Below are positions 1 through 5,651 of a DNA stretch of 5,741 bases, in pieces. Below the pieces are notes generated by a model. It was given only the letters and a program-made list of their open reading frames with translations. It was not told the origin of the DNA and ran no database searches. The position numbers were made by a program, and so were the translations under genes. Position 1 is the first letter of the stretch; the number at the start of each line of letters is the position of its first letter. The DNA is from Bacteroidia bacterium (GTDB lineage Bacteria; Bacteroidota; Bacteroidia; Bacteroidales; Dysgonomonadaceae): contig JAUNRY010000152.1 of the NCBI GenBank assembly GCA_030539475.1, positions 1 to 5,741 of the forward strand. The letters are read 5' to 3'.

Positions 1-7
1 TATTGAA

Positions 8-790
8 ATGAAACTGAAACAAGTTTTTCTTTTATTATCCGTTCTGCTGGCCTCGGTGAATTGCTCCGTAACCAAAAAAGCACCGGATAGCGGATTTCAA
101 CTGAAAATACTTTCTTACAACGTTCGCAACGCGCGCGGAATGGACGATGTAACCGATTTCGACCGCGTAGCGAAAGTGATTAGCCGGATAAACGCCGACT
201 GTGTGGCGCTTCAGGAGCTCGACAGCGCTACGGAGAGAAGCGGCGGAATTGTGGTTCTCGATGAGTTGGCGGGCAGAACCGGAATGCATGCCGTTTACAA
301 CGCGTCCATCGATTATCAGGGAGGGAAGTACGGCGTTGGAATTTTAACAAAAGAAAAACCGCTGCGCCACGAAGCCATTCCGCTCCCCGGAAGCGAAGAA
401 AAACGCAGTTTGCTTATTGTTGAAATGGAAAATTACGTTATTTGCTGCACGCATTGGTCGTTGAGGCAGCCCGATCGGTTTGCGTCGGTGGCGAAAATCA
501 ACGAGGCATTGATAAAATATACACACAAGCCGGTATTTTTGGCAGGTGATCTCAACGCCGTTCCGGAATCGGAAGAAATTAAGGAATTATCGAAAGATTG
601 GATGGTTCTGAATGATCCGGCGCAGCCTACGATTCCGGTGGTGAATCCGAATCGTTGCATTGATTATGTTTTCGGGAAACAATCCGGTGTTTTTCGCTTC
701 GAAGTTTTGCAAACCAACGTGGAAGACGAACCCGTGGCGTCAGACCATTTGCCGGTTTGGGCAAAAGTTGAAGTGAAAAGAAACAAATAA
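8..790 (+). CDS. Endonuclease/exonuclease/phosphatase family lipoprotein
   Basis: This is a 260-residue EEP-superfamily (DNase I/exonuclease III-like fold) Mg-dependent phosphodiesterase or phosphatase; the substrate cannot be told from sequence. Residues 1-18 form a signal peptide (MKLKQ then a leucine/valine-rich core) ending at Cys19 in ASVNC, a loose lipobox (Asn at -1) of the kind tolerated in Bacteroidota, so a lipid-anchored envelope location is likely. The residues after Cys are SVTKK, not an acidic surface-export signal, which suggests a periplasm-facing protein. Catalytic motifs appear in order: SYNVR (Asn38), LQELD (Glu70), CTHW (His149), AGDLNA (Asp181, Asn183), IDYVF (Asp219) and SDHLP (Asp246, His247), so the active site looks intact. 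The ATG at 8 is chosen because the signal peptide begins there; no in-frame stop lies in the 7 bases before it. An upstream promoter or gene is outside the window. The next gene, of the same superfamily, starts 12 bp downstream, indicating co-transcription. Confidence 0.9.
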   Translation: MKLKQVFLLLSVLLASVNCSVTKKAPDSGFQLKILSYNVRNARGMDDVTDFDRVAKVISRINADCVALQELDSATERSGGIVVLDELAGRTGMHAVYNASIDYQGGKYGVGILTKEKPLRHEAIPLPGSEEKRSLLIVEMENYVICCTHWSLRQPDRFASVAKINEALIKYTHKPVFLAGDLNAVPESEEIKELSKDWMVLNDPAQPTIPVVNPNRCIDYVFGKQSGVFRFEVLQTNVEDEPVASDHLPVWAKVEVKRNK

Positions 791-802
791 ATATATCTCA
801 AT

Positions 803-1654
803 ATGAAAAAATTATTGCTCTTATTTCCGCTTTTTTTTAGCTTTATTTTAATGGGAAGTGCGCAAACTCCAAGAGATTTCAGCATGAATATTGCCTCATT
901 CAATATCCGTATGGATACCGAACGGGATAGCCTGAATGCCTGGAAACACCGCAAAGAAATGGTGAAAGGATTGATTGGTTTTCACGATTTCGATATCGTG
1001 GGAACCCAAGAAGGTTTCAAACATCAGCTGGACGGCATTCTCGAATTGGACAATTATGCCTATGTGGGCGCCGGGCGCGACGACGGAAAAGATGCCGGCG
1101 AGCATTCCGCCATTGTTTACAAAAAAAGCCGGTTCGATGTGCTGGAAAACGGAGATTTCTGGTTTTCCGAAACCCCCGGCGTGCCCGGCAAAGGCTGGGA
1201 TGCCACTTGCTGCAACAGAATTTGCTCGTGGGCGAAATTCAGGGACAAACAATCGGGAAAAGAGTTTTTTGTGTTCAACGTGCACTACGACCACGAGGGG
1301 CGCGAAGCGCGAAGAAACTCATCGATGTTGCTGTTGCGGAAAATTGATGAAATTGTTGGCGGCAACGTTGTTTTCTGTACCGGCGATTTCAACGCCACAC
1401 CCGATGACGAACCCATACAAATTCTCGCCAACAACGGCCGCTTGCAAGACTCTTACTCTATTTCGGCGCAGCCGCCTTACGGCACGGAAGGAACATTCAA
1501 CTCTTTCCGGCTGAATTCTCCCATGAAAGGCCGCATCGACTATGTTTGGGTGTCGGAAGGTGTTGCGGTAAACAAGTATGGCGTGCTAAACGATATGCAA
1601 TACGGGCGTTTCCCGTCTGATCATTTTCCGGTAATGGTGAATGTTTCGTTCTAA
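803..1654 (+). CDS. Secreted endonuclease/exonuclease/phosphatase family protein
   Basis: This is a 283-residue EEP-superfamily metal-dependent hydrolase, close to the COG3568 type. Residues 1-20 are a signal peptide (MKK, a Leu/Phe-rich core, probable cleavage GSA|Q at 20/21) with no lipobox Cys, so the mature enzyme is probably soluble in the periplasm or secreted. Motifs in order: ASFNIR (Asn34), GTQEG (Glu70), FWFSETP (119-125) and GWDA (131-134), which are signatures of this subfamily, then NVHYDHEG (His161, Asp163, His164), TGDFNATP (Asp195, Asn197), RIDYVWV (Asp246) and SDHFPV (Asp273, His274). All expected metal-binding and catalytic positions are present. Three cysteines cluster at 136, 137 and 141, with another at 192. 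The gene follows the lipoprotein paralogue after a 12-bp gap (791-802), and a hairpin lies just after its stop. The substrate is unknown: nucleic acid, sugar phosphate or phospholipid headgroup are all possible. Confidence 0.92.
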   Translation: MKKLLLLFPLFFSFILMGSAQTPRDFSMNIASFNIRMDTERDSLNAWKHRKEMVKGLIGFHDFDIVGTQEGFKHQLDGILELDNYAYVGAGRDDGKDAGEHSAIVYKKSRFDVLENGDFWFSETPGVPGKGWDATCCNRICSWAKFRDKQSGKEFFVFNVHYDHEGREARRNSSMLLLRKIDEIVGGNVVFCTGDFNATPDDEPIQILANNGRLQDSYSISAQPPYGTEGTFNSFRLNSPMKGRIDYVWVSEGVAVNKYGVLNDMQYGRFPSDHFPVMVNVSF

Positions 1655-1657
1655 AAA

Positions 1658-1690
1658 ACTGACGGAACAACTACAAGCCATTCCGTCAGT
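1658..1690. terminator. Bidirectional intrinsic terminator between convergent genes
   Basis: A perfect 10-bp inverted repeat, ACTGACGGAA at 1658-1667 and TTCCGTCAGT at 1681-1690, encloses a 13-nt loop. Read on the minus strand the stem is followed by a run of T (complement of 1653-1658), the classical form, 54 nt beyond the aminotransferase stop. On the plus strand it begins 3 nt after the EEP gene stop and is followed by AATTTATATT, a weaker tail. It probably ends both convergent transcripts. Confidence 0.82.
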
Positions 1691-1744
1691 AATTTATATT
1701 CATTGAGTAGGTGCGAAAGATCGCCCCGCTTCAGAGAGATTGTC

Positions 1745-2938
1745 TTATTTCAATTTCGCCAGCGCTTCTTTCACTCTGCCGATGGCTTTCTCAATGTTCT
1801 CGTCCGATGTGGCGTATGAGAAACGTACGCATCCCGGAGCGCCGAAAGCGTCGCCGCCCACGCAAGCCACGTGTGCTTCTTCCAGCAGATACATCGCCAA
1901 ATCGGTGGCGGAGCCAATGGTTTTCCCGTTAAATGATTTACCCAAATAAGCGGAACATTCCGGAAAAATATAAAATGCGCCCATCGGCTCATTCACTTTG
2001 AGTTCGGGAATTTCTCTCAGCAGTTTCGCAATCAGGTTTTTTCTTCTTTCAAAAGCGGTGCGCATTTCTTCCACGCAATCCTGGCTTCCGGTGTAGGCCG
2101 CTTCCGCAGCTTTTTGCGAAATGGACGAAGGCCCCGATGTGTATTGTCCCTGCAACAATCCGCAAGCCGACGCAATCCATTTGGGAGCGGCAATCCAGCC
2201 GATGCGCCAGCCCGTCATGGCGTAGCCTTTGGAAACTCCGTTTATGACGATTACCCGCTCGCGAATTTCTTCGAATTGCGCCATGCTTTCGTGTTTGCCT
2301 ATATAATTAATGTGTTCGTAAATTTCATCGGCAATCACGTAAACATTGGGATGTTTTGCCAATACATCGGCAATGGATTTGAGTTCATCCCGCGTGTAAA
2401 CGCTTCCGGTGGGGTTTGACGGGGAGCACAAAATCAGCGCGCGTGTTTTCGGCGTGATGGCTTCTTCCAGTTGTTGGGCGGTTATTTTAAAATCCTGCTC
2501 TATTCCGGCATGTACGAAAACCGATTTTCCTTCGGCCAGCTTCACCATTTCGGGATAGCTTACCCAGTAGGGCGCGGGAATGATTACTTCTTCGTCTTTA
2601 TCAACAATGGATATGATAACGTTGCAAAGCGATTGCTTGGCGCCGCCCGAAACAACAATTTGCGCGGGTTCGAAATCGAGATTATTTTCGCTTTTCAGTT
2701 TGCCGCAAATGGCTTTCCGCAGTTCGGGAAAACCCGGAACGGGGGAGTAAAAAGAGAAATTATTGTCGATTGCCTTCTTGGCGGCCTCTTTTATGTGGTC
2801 GGGCGTGGCAAAATCGGGTTCGCCCACGCTCATGTTAATAACGTCAATTCCCTGAGCTTTCAGCTCGTTGCTTTTTTGCGCCATCGCGAAAGTTTCCGAT
2901 GGAGAAAGCGATTGCAGTCGTGCGGATAATGGATTCAT
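1745..2938 (-). CDS. Pyridoxal phosphate aminotransferase, aspartate aminotransferase Ib type
   Basis: This cytoplasmic fold-type-I PLP enzyme of the class I/II aminotransferases (COG0436) probably transfers amino groups between aspartate (or another amino acid) and 2-oxoglutarate. With the ATG at 2938 the product is 397 residues, normal for the family. Visible motifs: SVGEPDF (37-43) near the N-terminus, the aromatic residue Tyr64 before PVPG, SGGAKQ (98-103) for phosphate binding, PSNPTG (173-178, Asn175), VIADEIY (201-207, Asp204 binding the pyridine nitrogen), SKGYAMTGWR (236-245) with Schiff-base Lys237 and Arg245, and VRFSYA (371-376) with Arg372 as the likely alpha-carboxylate binder. 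An in-frame ATG at 2974 would add 12 residues, but it lies inside the -7 promoter element (2972-2979) and the extension has no family character, so 2938 is preferred. It is convergent with the EEP pair and appears monocistronic. It could be named aspC or aatA, but aromatic or broad specificity cannot be excluded. Confidence 0.95.
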   Translation of the reverse strand: MNPLSARLQSLSPSETFAMAQKSNELKAQGIDVINMSVGEPDFATPDHIKEAAKKAIDNNFSFYSPVPGFPELRKAICGKLKSENNLDFEPAQIVVSGGAKQSLCNVIISIVDKDEEVIIPAPYWVSYPEMVKLAEGKSVFVHAGIEQDFKITAQQLEEAITPKTRALILCSPSNPTGSVYTRDELKSIADVLAKHPNVYVIADEIYEHINYIGKHESMAQFEEIRERVIVINGVSKGYAMTGWRIGWIAAPKWIASACGLLQGQYTSGPSSISQKAAEAAYTGSQDCVEEMRTAFERRKNLIAKLLREIPELKVNEPMGAFYIFPECSAYLGKSFNGKTIGSATDLAMYLLEEAHVACVGGDAFGAPGCVRFSYATSDENIEKAIGRVKEALAKLK

Positions 2939-2971
2939 ATCAATTTTATCTGTTTTCTGTGAAATATTTTG

Positions 2972-2979
2972 CAAATATA
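2972..2979 (-). promoter_or_regulatory. Bacteroidota -7 promoter element for the aminotransferase gene
   Basis: The minus strand reads TATATTTG, an exact match to the Bacteroidota -7 consensus TAnnTTTG, 33 bp upstream of the ATG at 2938. Transcription would start near 2965 and give a leader of about 26 nt. I found no convincing TTG-type -33 element at the usual 19-21 bp spacing. The site is part of a TTTTGCAAA motif repeated exactly 40 bp upstream (3007-3015). Confidence 0.65.
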
Positions 2980-3057
2980 GCTAAAAAGCTCCACTTTAAG
3001 AGCATTTTTTGCAAAATAACAGCAGGATGCTTACTTTTTTTCTTTCGGTGAAAATAG

Positions 3058-3090
3058 AAAGCATCACCTTTTTCAGCCGGGTGATGCTTT
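3058..3090 (-). terminator. Hairpin terminator after the peroxiredoxin gene
   Basis: An 11-bp perfect inverted repeat, AAAGCATCACC at 3058-3068 and GGTGATGCTTT at 3080-3090, encloses an 11-nt loop. It starts 22 nt beyond the peroxiredoxin stop. On the minus strand the tail reads TTTCTATTTTC, T-rich but interrupted; on the plus strand the stem ends in five T. It lies upstream of the aminotransferase promoter, so it separates the two minus-strand genes into different transcripts. Confidence 0.78.
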
Positions 3091-3111
3091 TTAAATAGAA
3101 AACGGTTTGTA

Positions 3112-3753
3112 TTATTTCTCTTCTTTCTCCGAGAGATACGAAGAGATTCCTTCCTGCGTGGCAGAAAGCCCTTTGTCGCCTTTGTGCCAGTCGGCCGGAC
3201 AAACTTCGCCAAACTCTTCGGTAAACTGCAGCGCGTCTATTACTCTCAATATTTCGTCAACGCTTCTTCCCAGCGGCATGTCGTTTATCACTTGATGGCG
3301 TACAATTCCTTCTTTATCAATTAAAAACAGTCCGCGATATGCTTCGGGTGTTCCCGTAAAAATGGGTTTGCCTGACGAGTCGGTTTCAAACTGTCCGGCC
3401 AGCACGTCGTAAGCCATTGATATCGTCATTGCGTGATCGGCTACAATCGGGTAGGTAACGCCTTGTATTCCACCTTCTTTTTTTTGTGTTTGCAGCCATT
3501 TCCAGTGCGATACCACTGAGTCGGTGGAGCAGGCTACCACGGCTGTGTCGCGATCTTCAAATTCCTTAATTTTTTCTTGAAAAGCATGTAATTCGGTGGG
3601 ACAAACAAACGTGAAGTCTGCGGGATAAAAGAAAAAAACTACGTAGTTTTTTCCTAAATAATCATCCAATGAGAAATTATCTTCTATAATATTCCCATCA
3701 ATTACTGCGGGAGCCCAAAACACAGGAGCTCTTTTTCCTACTAATACTGCCAT
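3112..3753 (-). CDS. Typical 2-Cys peroxiredoxin (AhpC/TSA family)
   Basis: This 213-residue cytoplasmic thiol peroxidase reduces hydrogen peroxide, alkyl hydroperoxides and possibly peroxynitrite, using thioredoxin or an AhpF-type reductase. The thioredoxin-fold core includes the active-site motif PADFTFVC (44-51) with peroxidatic Cys51, Thr48 and Pro44, plus the conserved catalytic Arg140 in YRGLF. Resolving Cys185 sits in EVCPADW (183-189), making it a typical 2-Cys enzyme that forms head-to-tail dimers. At 213 residues it is longer than the roughly 187-residue AhpC and resembles the Prx1/Tsa type with its C-terminal extension. The GGLG and YF motifs of overoxidation-sensitive enzymes are only partly present (GGIQ at 94-97; Tyr206-Leu207 near the end). 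The ATG at 3753 places the core at the usual distance from the N-terminus. It has its own promoter and is divergent from guaB. ahpC is a possible name, but I do not assign it because AhpC and Tsa types differ. Confidence 0.96.
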   Translation of the reverse strand: MAVLVGKRAPVFWAPAVIDGNIIEDNFSLDDYLGKNYVVFFFYPADFTFVCPTELHAFQEKIKEFEDRDTAVVACSTDSVVSHWKWLQTQKKEGGIQGVTYPIVADHAMTISMAYDVLAGQFETDSSGKPIFTGTPEAYRGLFLIDKEGIVRHQVINDMPLGRSVDEILRVIDALQFTEEFGEVCPADWHKGDKGLSATQEGISSYLSEKEEK

Positions 3754-3791
3754 ATGCTAAATAATTATTGTTTGTGATTTTTTTTACCACG

Positions 3792-3799
3792 CAAAGATA
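3792..3799 (-). promoter_or_regulatory. Bacteroidota -7 promoter element for the peroxiredoxin gene
   Basis: The minus strand reads TATCTTTG, matching TAnnTTTG, 38 bp upstream of the ATG at 3753. The start would be near 3785, giving a leader of about 30 nt. A TTG lies further upstream on the minus strand at 3825-3823, but its 23-bp spacing is longer than the usual 19-21, so the -33 element is uncertain. The AT-rich palindrome AATAATTATT (3760-3769) falls in the leader. Confidence 0.65.
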
Positions 3800-3941
3800 T
3801 AAAATATAAGCATGAATAGCGCCAATTTTCCATTATTTATCATTATACCGTGTTTCTATAACACAATTTGCATTGCTTCGGGGCAAACTGACAAAAAATA
3901 AATTTAACGTTTCAAAATCATGTCGTTTCAATAAAAAGAGT

Positions 3942-3949
3942 TACTTTTG
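3942..3949 (+). promoter_or_regulatory. Bacteroidota -7 promoter element for guaB
   Basis: The sequence TACTTTTG matches TAnnTTTG on the plus strand and is the best candidate in the guaB upstream region. Transcription from near 3956 would give a leader of about 140 nt, long enough for post-transcriptional control. No clear -33 TTTG is present at 19-21 bp spacing. The 10-bp palindrome TTGCATGCAA (3947-3956) covers the end of this element and the predicted start point. Confidence 0.6.
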
Positions 3950-3975
3950 CATGCAATAAAATTCATAACTGGAAA

Positions 3976-4003
3976 GAAGTTAGAAGTGAGAAATTAGAAA
4001 TAG
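3976..4003 (+). repeat. Degenerate heptameric tandem repeat in guaB leader
   Basis: Four consecutive 7-bp units occur here: GAAGTTA, GAAGTGA, GAAATTA and GAAATAG. The run is purine-rich and followed by AAGAAGG. It lies between the predicted guaB start point and the short ORF at 4029. Confidence 0.7.
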
Positions 4004-4028
4004 AAGAAGGCTGTATCGCGGTTGTTTA

Positions 4029-4088
4029 ATGCCTGGCAGCACTATTGTCTATCCATCTTGGTTCTTGGTTCCTTTCATCAAAAAATAA
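4029..4088 (+). CDS. Possible 19-residue leader ORF upstream of guaB
   Basis: An ATG at 4029 opens 19 sense codons ending at TAA 4086-4088, six bases before the guaB ATG. It is in the same frame as guaB. The peptide begins MPGSTIVYP and ends FIKK, with a hydrophobic middle (SWFLVPF). No close ribosome-binding site is visible, though Bacteroidota often lack one; the purine-rich AGAAGAAGG at 4002-4010 is too far upstream. The ORF partly consists of the TTGGTTC duplication. ORFs of this length arise readily by chance, so coding status is doubtful. Confidence 0.18.
   Translation: MPGSTIVYPSWFLVPFIKK
4058..4071 (+). repeat. Tandem duplication of TTGGTTC
   Basis: Two perfect adjacent copies of the heptamer TTGGTTC (4058-4064 and 4065-4071) lie in the guaB leader, 23 bp before the guaB start codon. 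The unit length equals that of the repeat at 3976-4003, though the sequence differs. Confidence 0.6.
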
Positions 4089-4094
4089 ACAATT

Positions 4095-5573
4095 ATGTCA
4101 TTTGTTGCAGATAAAATTACAATGGAAGGATTAACTTTCGACGATTTGTTGTTAGTGCCCGCTTATTCCGAAGTACTTCCCCGAAACGTAGATCTCTCTA
4201 CCCGTTTTTCCAGAAACATTCCCCTCAACATTCCCATGGTATCGGCCGCCATGGATACCGTTACGGAAACTACCATGGCTATCGCTATCGCTCGCGAAGG
4301 CGGAATAGGTGTTATACACAAAAATATGACCATTGATGATCAGGCAAAACAGGTGCGCACCGTAAAACGCGCCGAAAACGGCATGATACTGAATCCCATC
4401 AGCATTCATCCCGAGAAAACCGTTGCCGACGCGCTGGGAATGATGGCTGAATATAAAATTGGCGGAATTCCGGTGGTTGCGGAAGACAACACGCTGGTGG
4501 GAATTGTTACCAACCGCGATTTGCGTTTCGAGCGCGAAATGGAAAAACGGATAAAAGACGTGATGACCAAAGACGGATTGATTACCACCCGCCAATCTAC
4601 CGATTTGGATGCCGCCGCCGAAATTCTTCAGGCGCATAAAATAGAAAAACTGCCGGTGGTTGACGCCCATTACAAACTAATAGGGCTTATTACCTACAAA
4701 GATATTACTAAAGCCAAAGACAAACCCAATGCCTGCAAAGACGGGCAGGGGCGTTTGCGCGTAGCGGCCGGAATCGGCGTTACTTACGATTCGGTGGAAA
4801 GAGCTGCCGCGTTAATTGAAGCCGGCGTAGATGCCATAGTTATCGATACCGCACACGGGCACTCCAAGGGCGTGGCAGACATGCTGAAACTCATCAAGAA
4901 AACTTTTCCCGAAATTGATGTGGTGGTGGGAAATATTGCCACGGCCGAAGCGGCAAAATTTCTCGCAAAAGCCGGCGCCGATGCCGTGAAAGTGGGAATT
5001 GGGCCCGGATCTATTTGCACCACGCGTGTGATTGCCGGCGTGGGTGTTCCGCAACTTTCGGCCATTTACGATGTGTCGCAGGCGTTGAAAGGAACCGGCG
5101 TTCCGCTTATCGCCGACGGTGGGTTGCGTTATTCGGGCGATATCGTGAAAGCGTTGGCGGCAGGCGGCTCGTCGGTAATGATGGGTTCGCTGCTGGCCGG
5201 AACCGAAGAGTCTCCCGGCGAAACCATTATCTTCAACGGAAGAAAATTCAAGACGTATCGGGGAATGGGCTCGCTCTCCGCCATGCAAAAAGGGTCAAAA
5301 GACCGCTATTTCCAAGATGTGGAAGACGATATTAAAAAACTGGTTCCCGAAGGAATCGAAGCACGTGTGCCATTCAAAGGAACGTTGCAAGAAGTCATCT
5401 ACCAAATGGTTGGCGGACTTCGCGCCGGAATGGGATACTGTGGCGCCGCCAGTATCGAAAAACTCCACGAAGCCAAATTCACCCGCATCACTTCCGCCGG
5501 ATACGCCGAAAGCCATCCGCACGGCGTGATGATTACAAGAGAAGCGCCAAATTATAGTAGGGATAAGGATTAG
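4095..5573 (+). CDS. guaB: Inosine-5'-monophosphate dehydrogenase
   Basis: This 492-residue enzyme catalyses the NAD-dependent oxidation of IMP to XMP, the rate-limiting step of guanine nucleotide synthesis, and works as a cytoplasmic tetramer. The N-terminal part has TFDDLLLVPAYS (14-25) and VSAAMDTVTE (49-58). Two CBS domains follow, at about 97-150 and 157-210, the usual Bateman module for nucleotide control. The barrel resumes with VAAGIGV (223-229), the NAD-contacting Asp251 in IDTAHGHSKG, and GNIATAEAA (279-287). The catalytic loop GPGSICTTR (303-311) carries Cys308, IADGG (339-343) has Asp341, and YRGMGS (388-393) binds IMP. The mobile flap EGIEARVP (419-426) carries probable catalytic Arg424, and GLRAGMGYCGA (441-451) is typical. 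Length and all key motifs are normal. The ATG at 4095 gives the family-typical MSFVADKI start and is preceded by an A-rich leader. guaA is not adjacent downstream inside the window. Confidence 0.98.
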   Translation: MSFVADKITMEGLTFDDLLLVPAYSEVLPRNVDLSTRFSRNIPLNIPMVSAAMDTVTETTMAIAIAREGGIGVIHKNMTIDDQAKQVRTVKRAENGMILNPISIHPEKTVADALGMMAEYKIGGIPVVAEDNTLVGIVTNRDLRFEREMEKRIKDVMTKDGLITTRQSTDLDAAAEILQAHKIEKLPVVDAHYKLIGLITYKDITKAKDKPNACKDGQGRLRVAAGIGVTYDSVERAAALIEAGVDAIVIDTAHGHSKGVADMLKLIKKTFPEIDVVVGNIATAEAAKFLAKAGADAVKVGIGPGSICTTRVIAGVGVPQLSAIYDVSQALKGTGVPLIADGGLRYSGDIVKALAAGGSSVMMGSLLAGTEESPGETIIFNGRKFKTYRGMGSLSAMQKGSKDRYFQDVEDDIKKLVPEGIEARVPFKGTLQEVIYQMVGGLRAGMGYCGAASIEKLHEAKFTRITSAGYAESHPHGVMITREAPNYSRDKD

Positions 5574-5596
5574 AAAATATCCGAGTTGCGATGTTG

Positions 5597-5610
5597 AATT
5601 TACGATTTAC
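5597..5610 (+). repeat. Short heptameric repeat after guaB
   Basis: Adjacent 7-bp units AATTTAC (5597-5603) and GATTTAC (5604-5610) differ at one base. They are of the same unit length as the repeats in the guaB leader. The last two bases overlap the left arm of the hairpin at 5609-5642. Confidence 0.45.
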
Positions 5611-5642
5611 AACCCTGCCTGATTTATTTCATGTGGGGTTGT
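5609..5642 (+). terminator. Probable guaB transcription terminator
   Basis: ACAACCC (5609-5615) pairs with GGGTTGT (5636-5642). The stem extends inward by U-G, G-U and C-G pairs to ten pairs around a 14-nt loop. It begins 36 nt after the guaB stop and is followed by TTCTT, a modest T tract. Confidence 0.6.
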
Positions 5643-5651
5643 TTCTTAAGC

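Larger units (their letters stand above)
3754..4094. other. Divergent intergenic region between peroxiredoxin gene and guaB
   Basis: This 341-bp AT-rich stretch contains no standard gene. From left to right it holds the peroxiredoxin 5' leader and -7 element (3792-3799, minus), a central part (about 3800-3940) with no feature I can name, the guaB -7 element (3942-3949, plus) overlapped by the palindrome TTGCATGCAA (3947-3956), and a guaB leader of about 140 nt. The leader holds heptad repeats (3976-4003 and 4058-4071) and a possible short ORF (4029-4088). I see no purine riboswitch signature and no clear OxyR or PerR site. Confidence 0.7.

Noticed and set aside
975..1514. 179-codon open frame on the plus strand inside the secreted EEP gene
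   Set aside because: It overlaps a gene with complete catalytic motifs in another frame, and its translation has low-complexity runs and no recognisable domain.
2471..2929. 152-codon plus-strand open frame opposite the aminotransferase
   Set aside because: It is antisense to a conserved gene, and its composition (Phe, Gly, Asn rich) is typical of a shadow frame.
2946..3212. 88-codon minus-strand open frame between peroxiredoxin and aminotransferase genes
   Set aside because: It runs out of the peroxiredoxin gene in another frame, through its terminator hairpin and across the aminotransferase promoter; the Lys-rich translation reflects AT-rich noncoding DNA.
3760..3769. AATAATTATT palindrome in the peroxiredoxin leader as an operator
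   Set aside because: It is pure A/T in AT-rich DNA and does not resemble a known OxyR or PerR site.
3858..3869. Second possible promoter element around CACAATTTGC
   Set aside because: The bases before TTTG are ACAA rather than TAnn, so it does not fit the -7 consensus, and it is too far from the 3942 element to serve as its -33.
4030..4040. TGCCTGGCAGC, similar to the start of some 5S rRNAs
   Set aside because: The bases that follow do not continue as 5S rRNA and no matching 3' strand is present; chance similarity.
3957..4094. Purine riboswitch in the guaB leader
   Set aside because: The leader is long enough, but I see none of the conserved purine aptamer core elements and no stable three-way junction.
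4152..4670. 172-codon minus-strand open frame opposite guaB
   Set aside because: It lies wholly antisense to conserved GuaB sequence and is rich in His/Asn/Phe, as expected of a reverse-frame shadow.
4812..5288. 158-codon minus-strand open frame opposite guaB
   Set aside because: It is antisense to the IMP dehydrogenase catalytic region and has no recognisable motif or promoter of its own.
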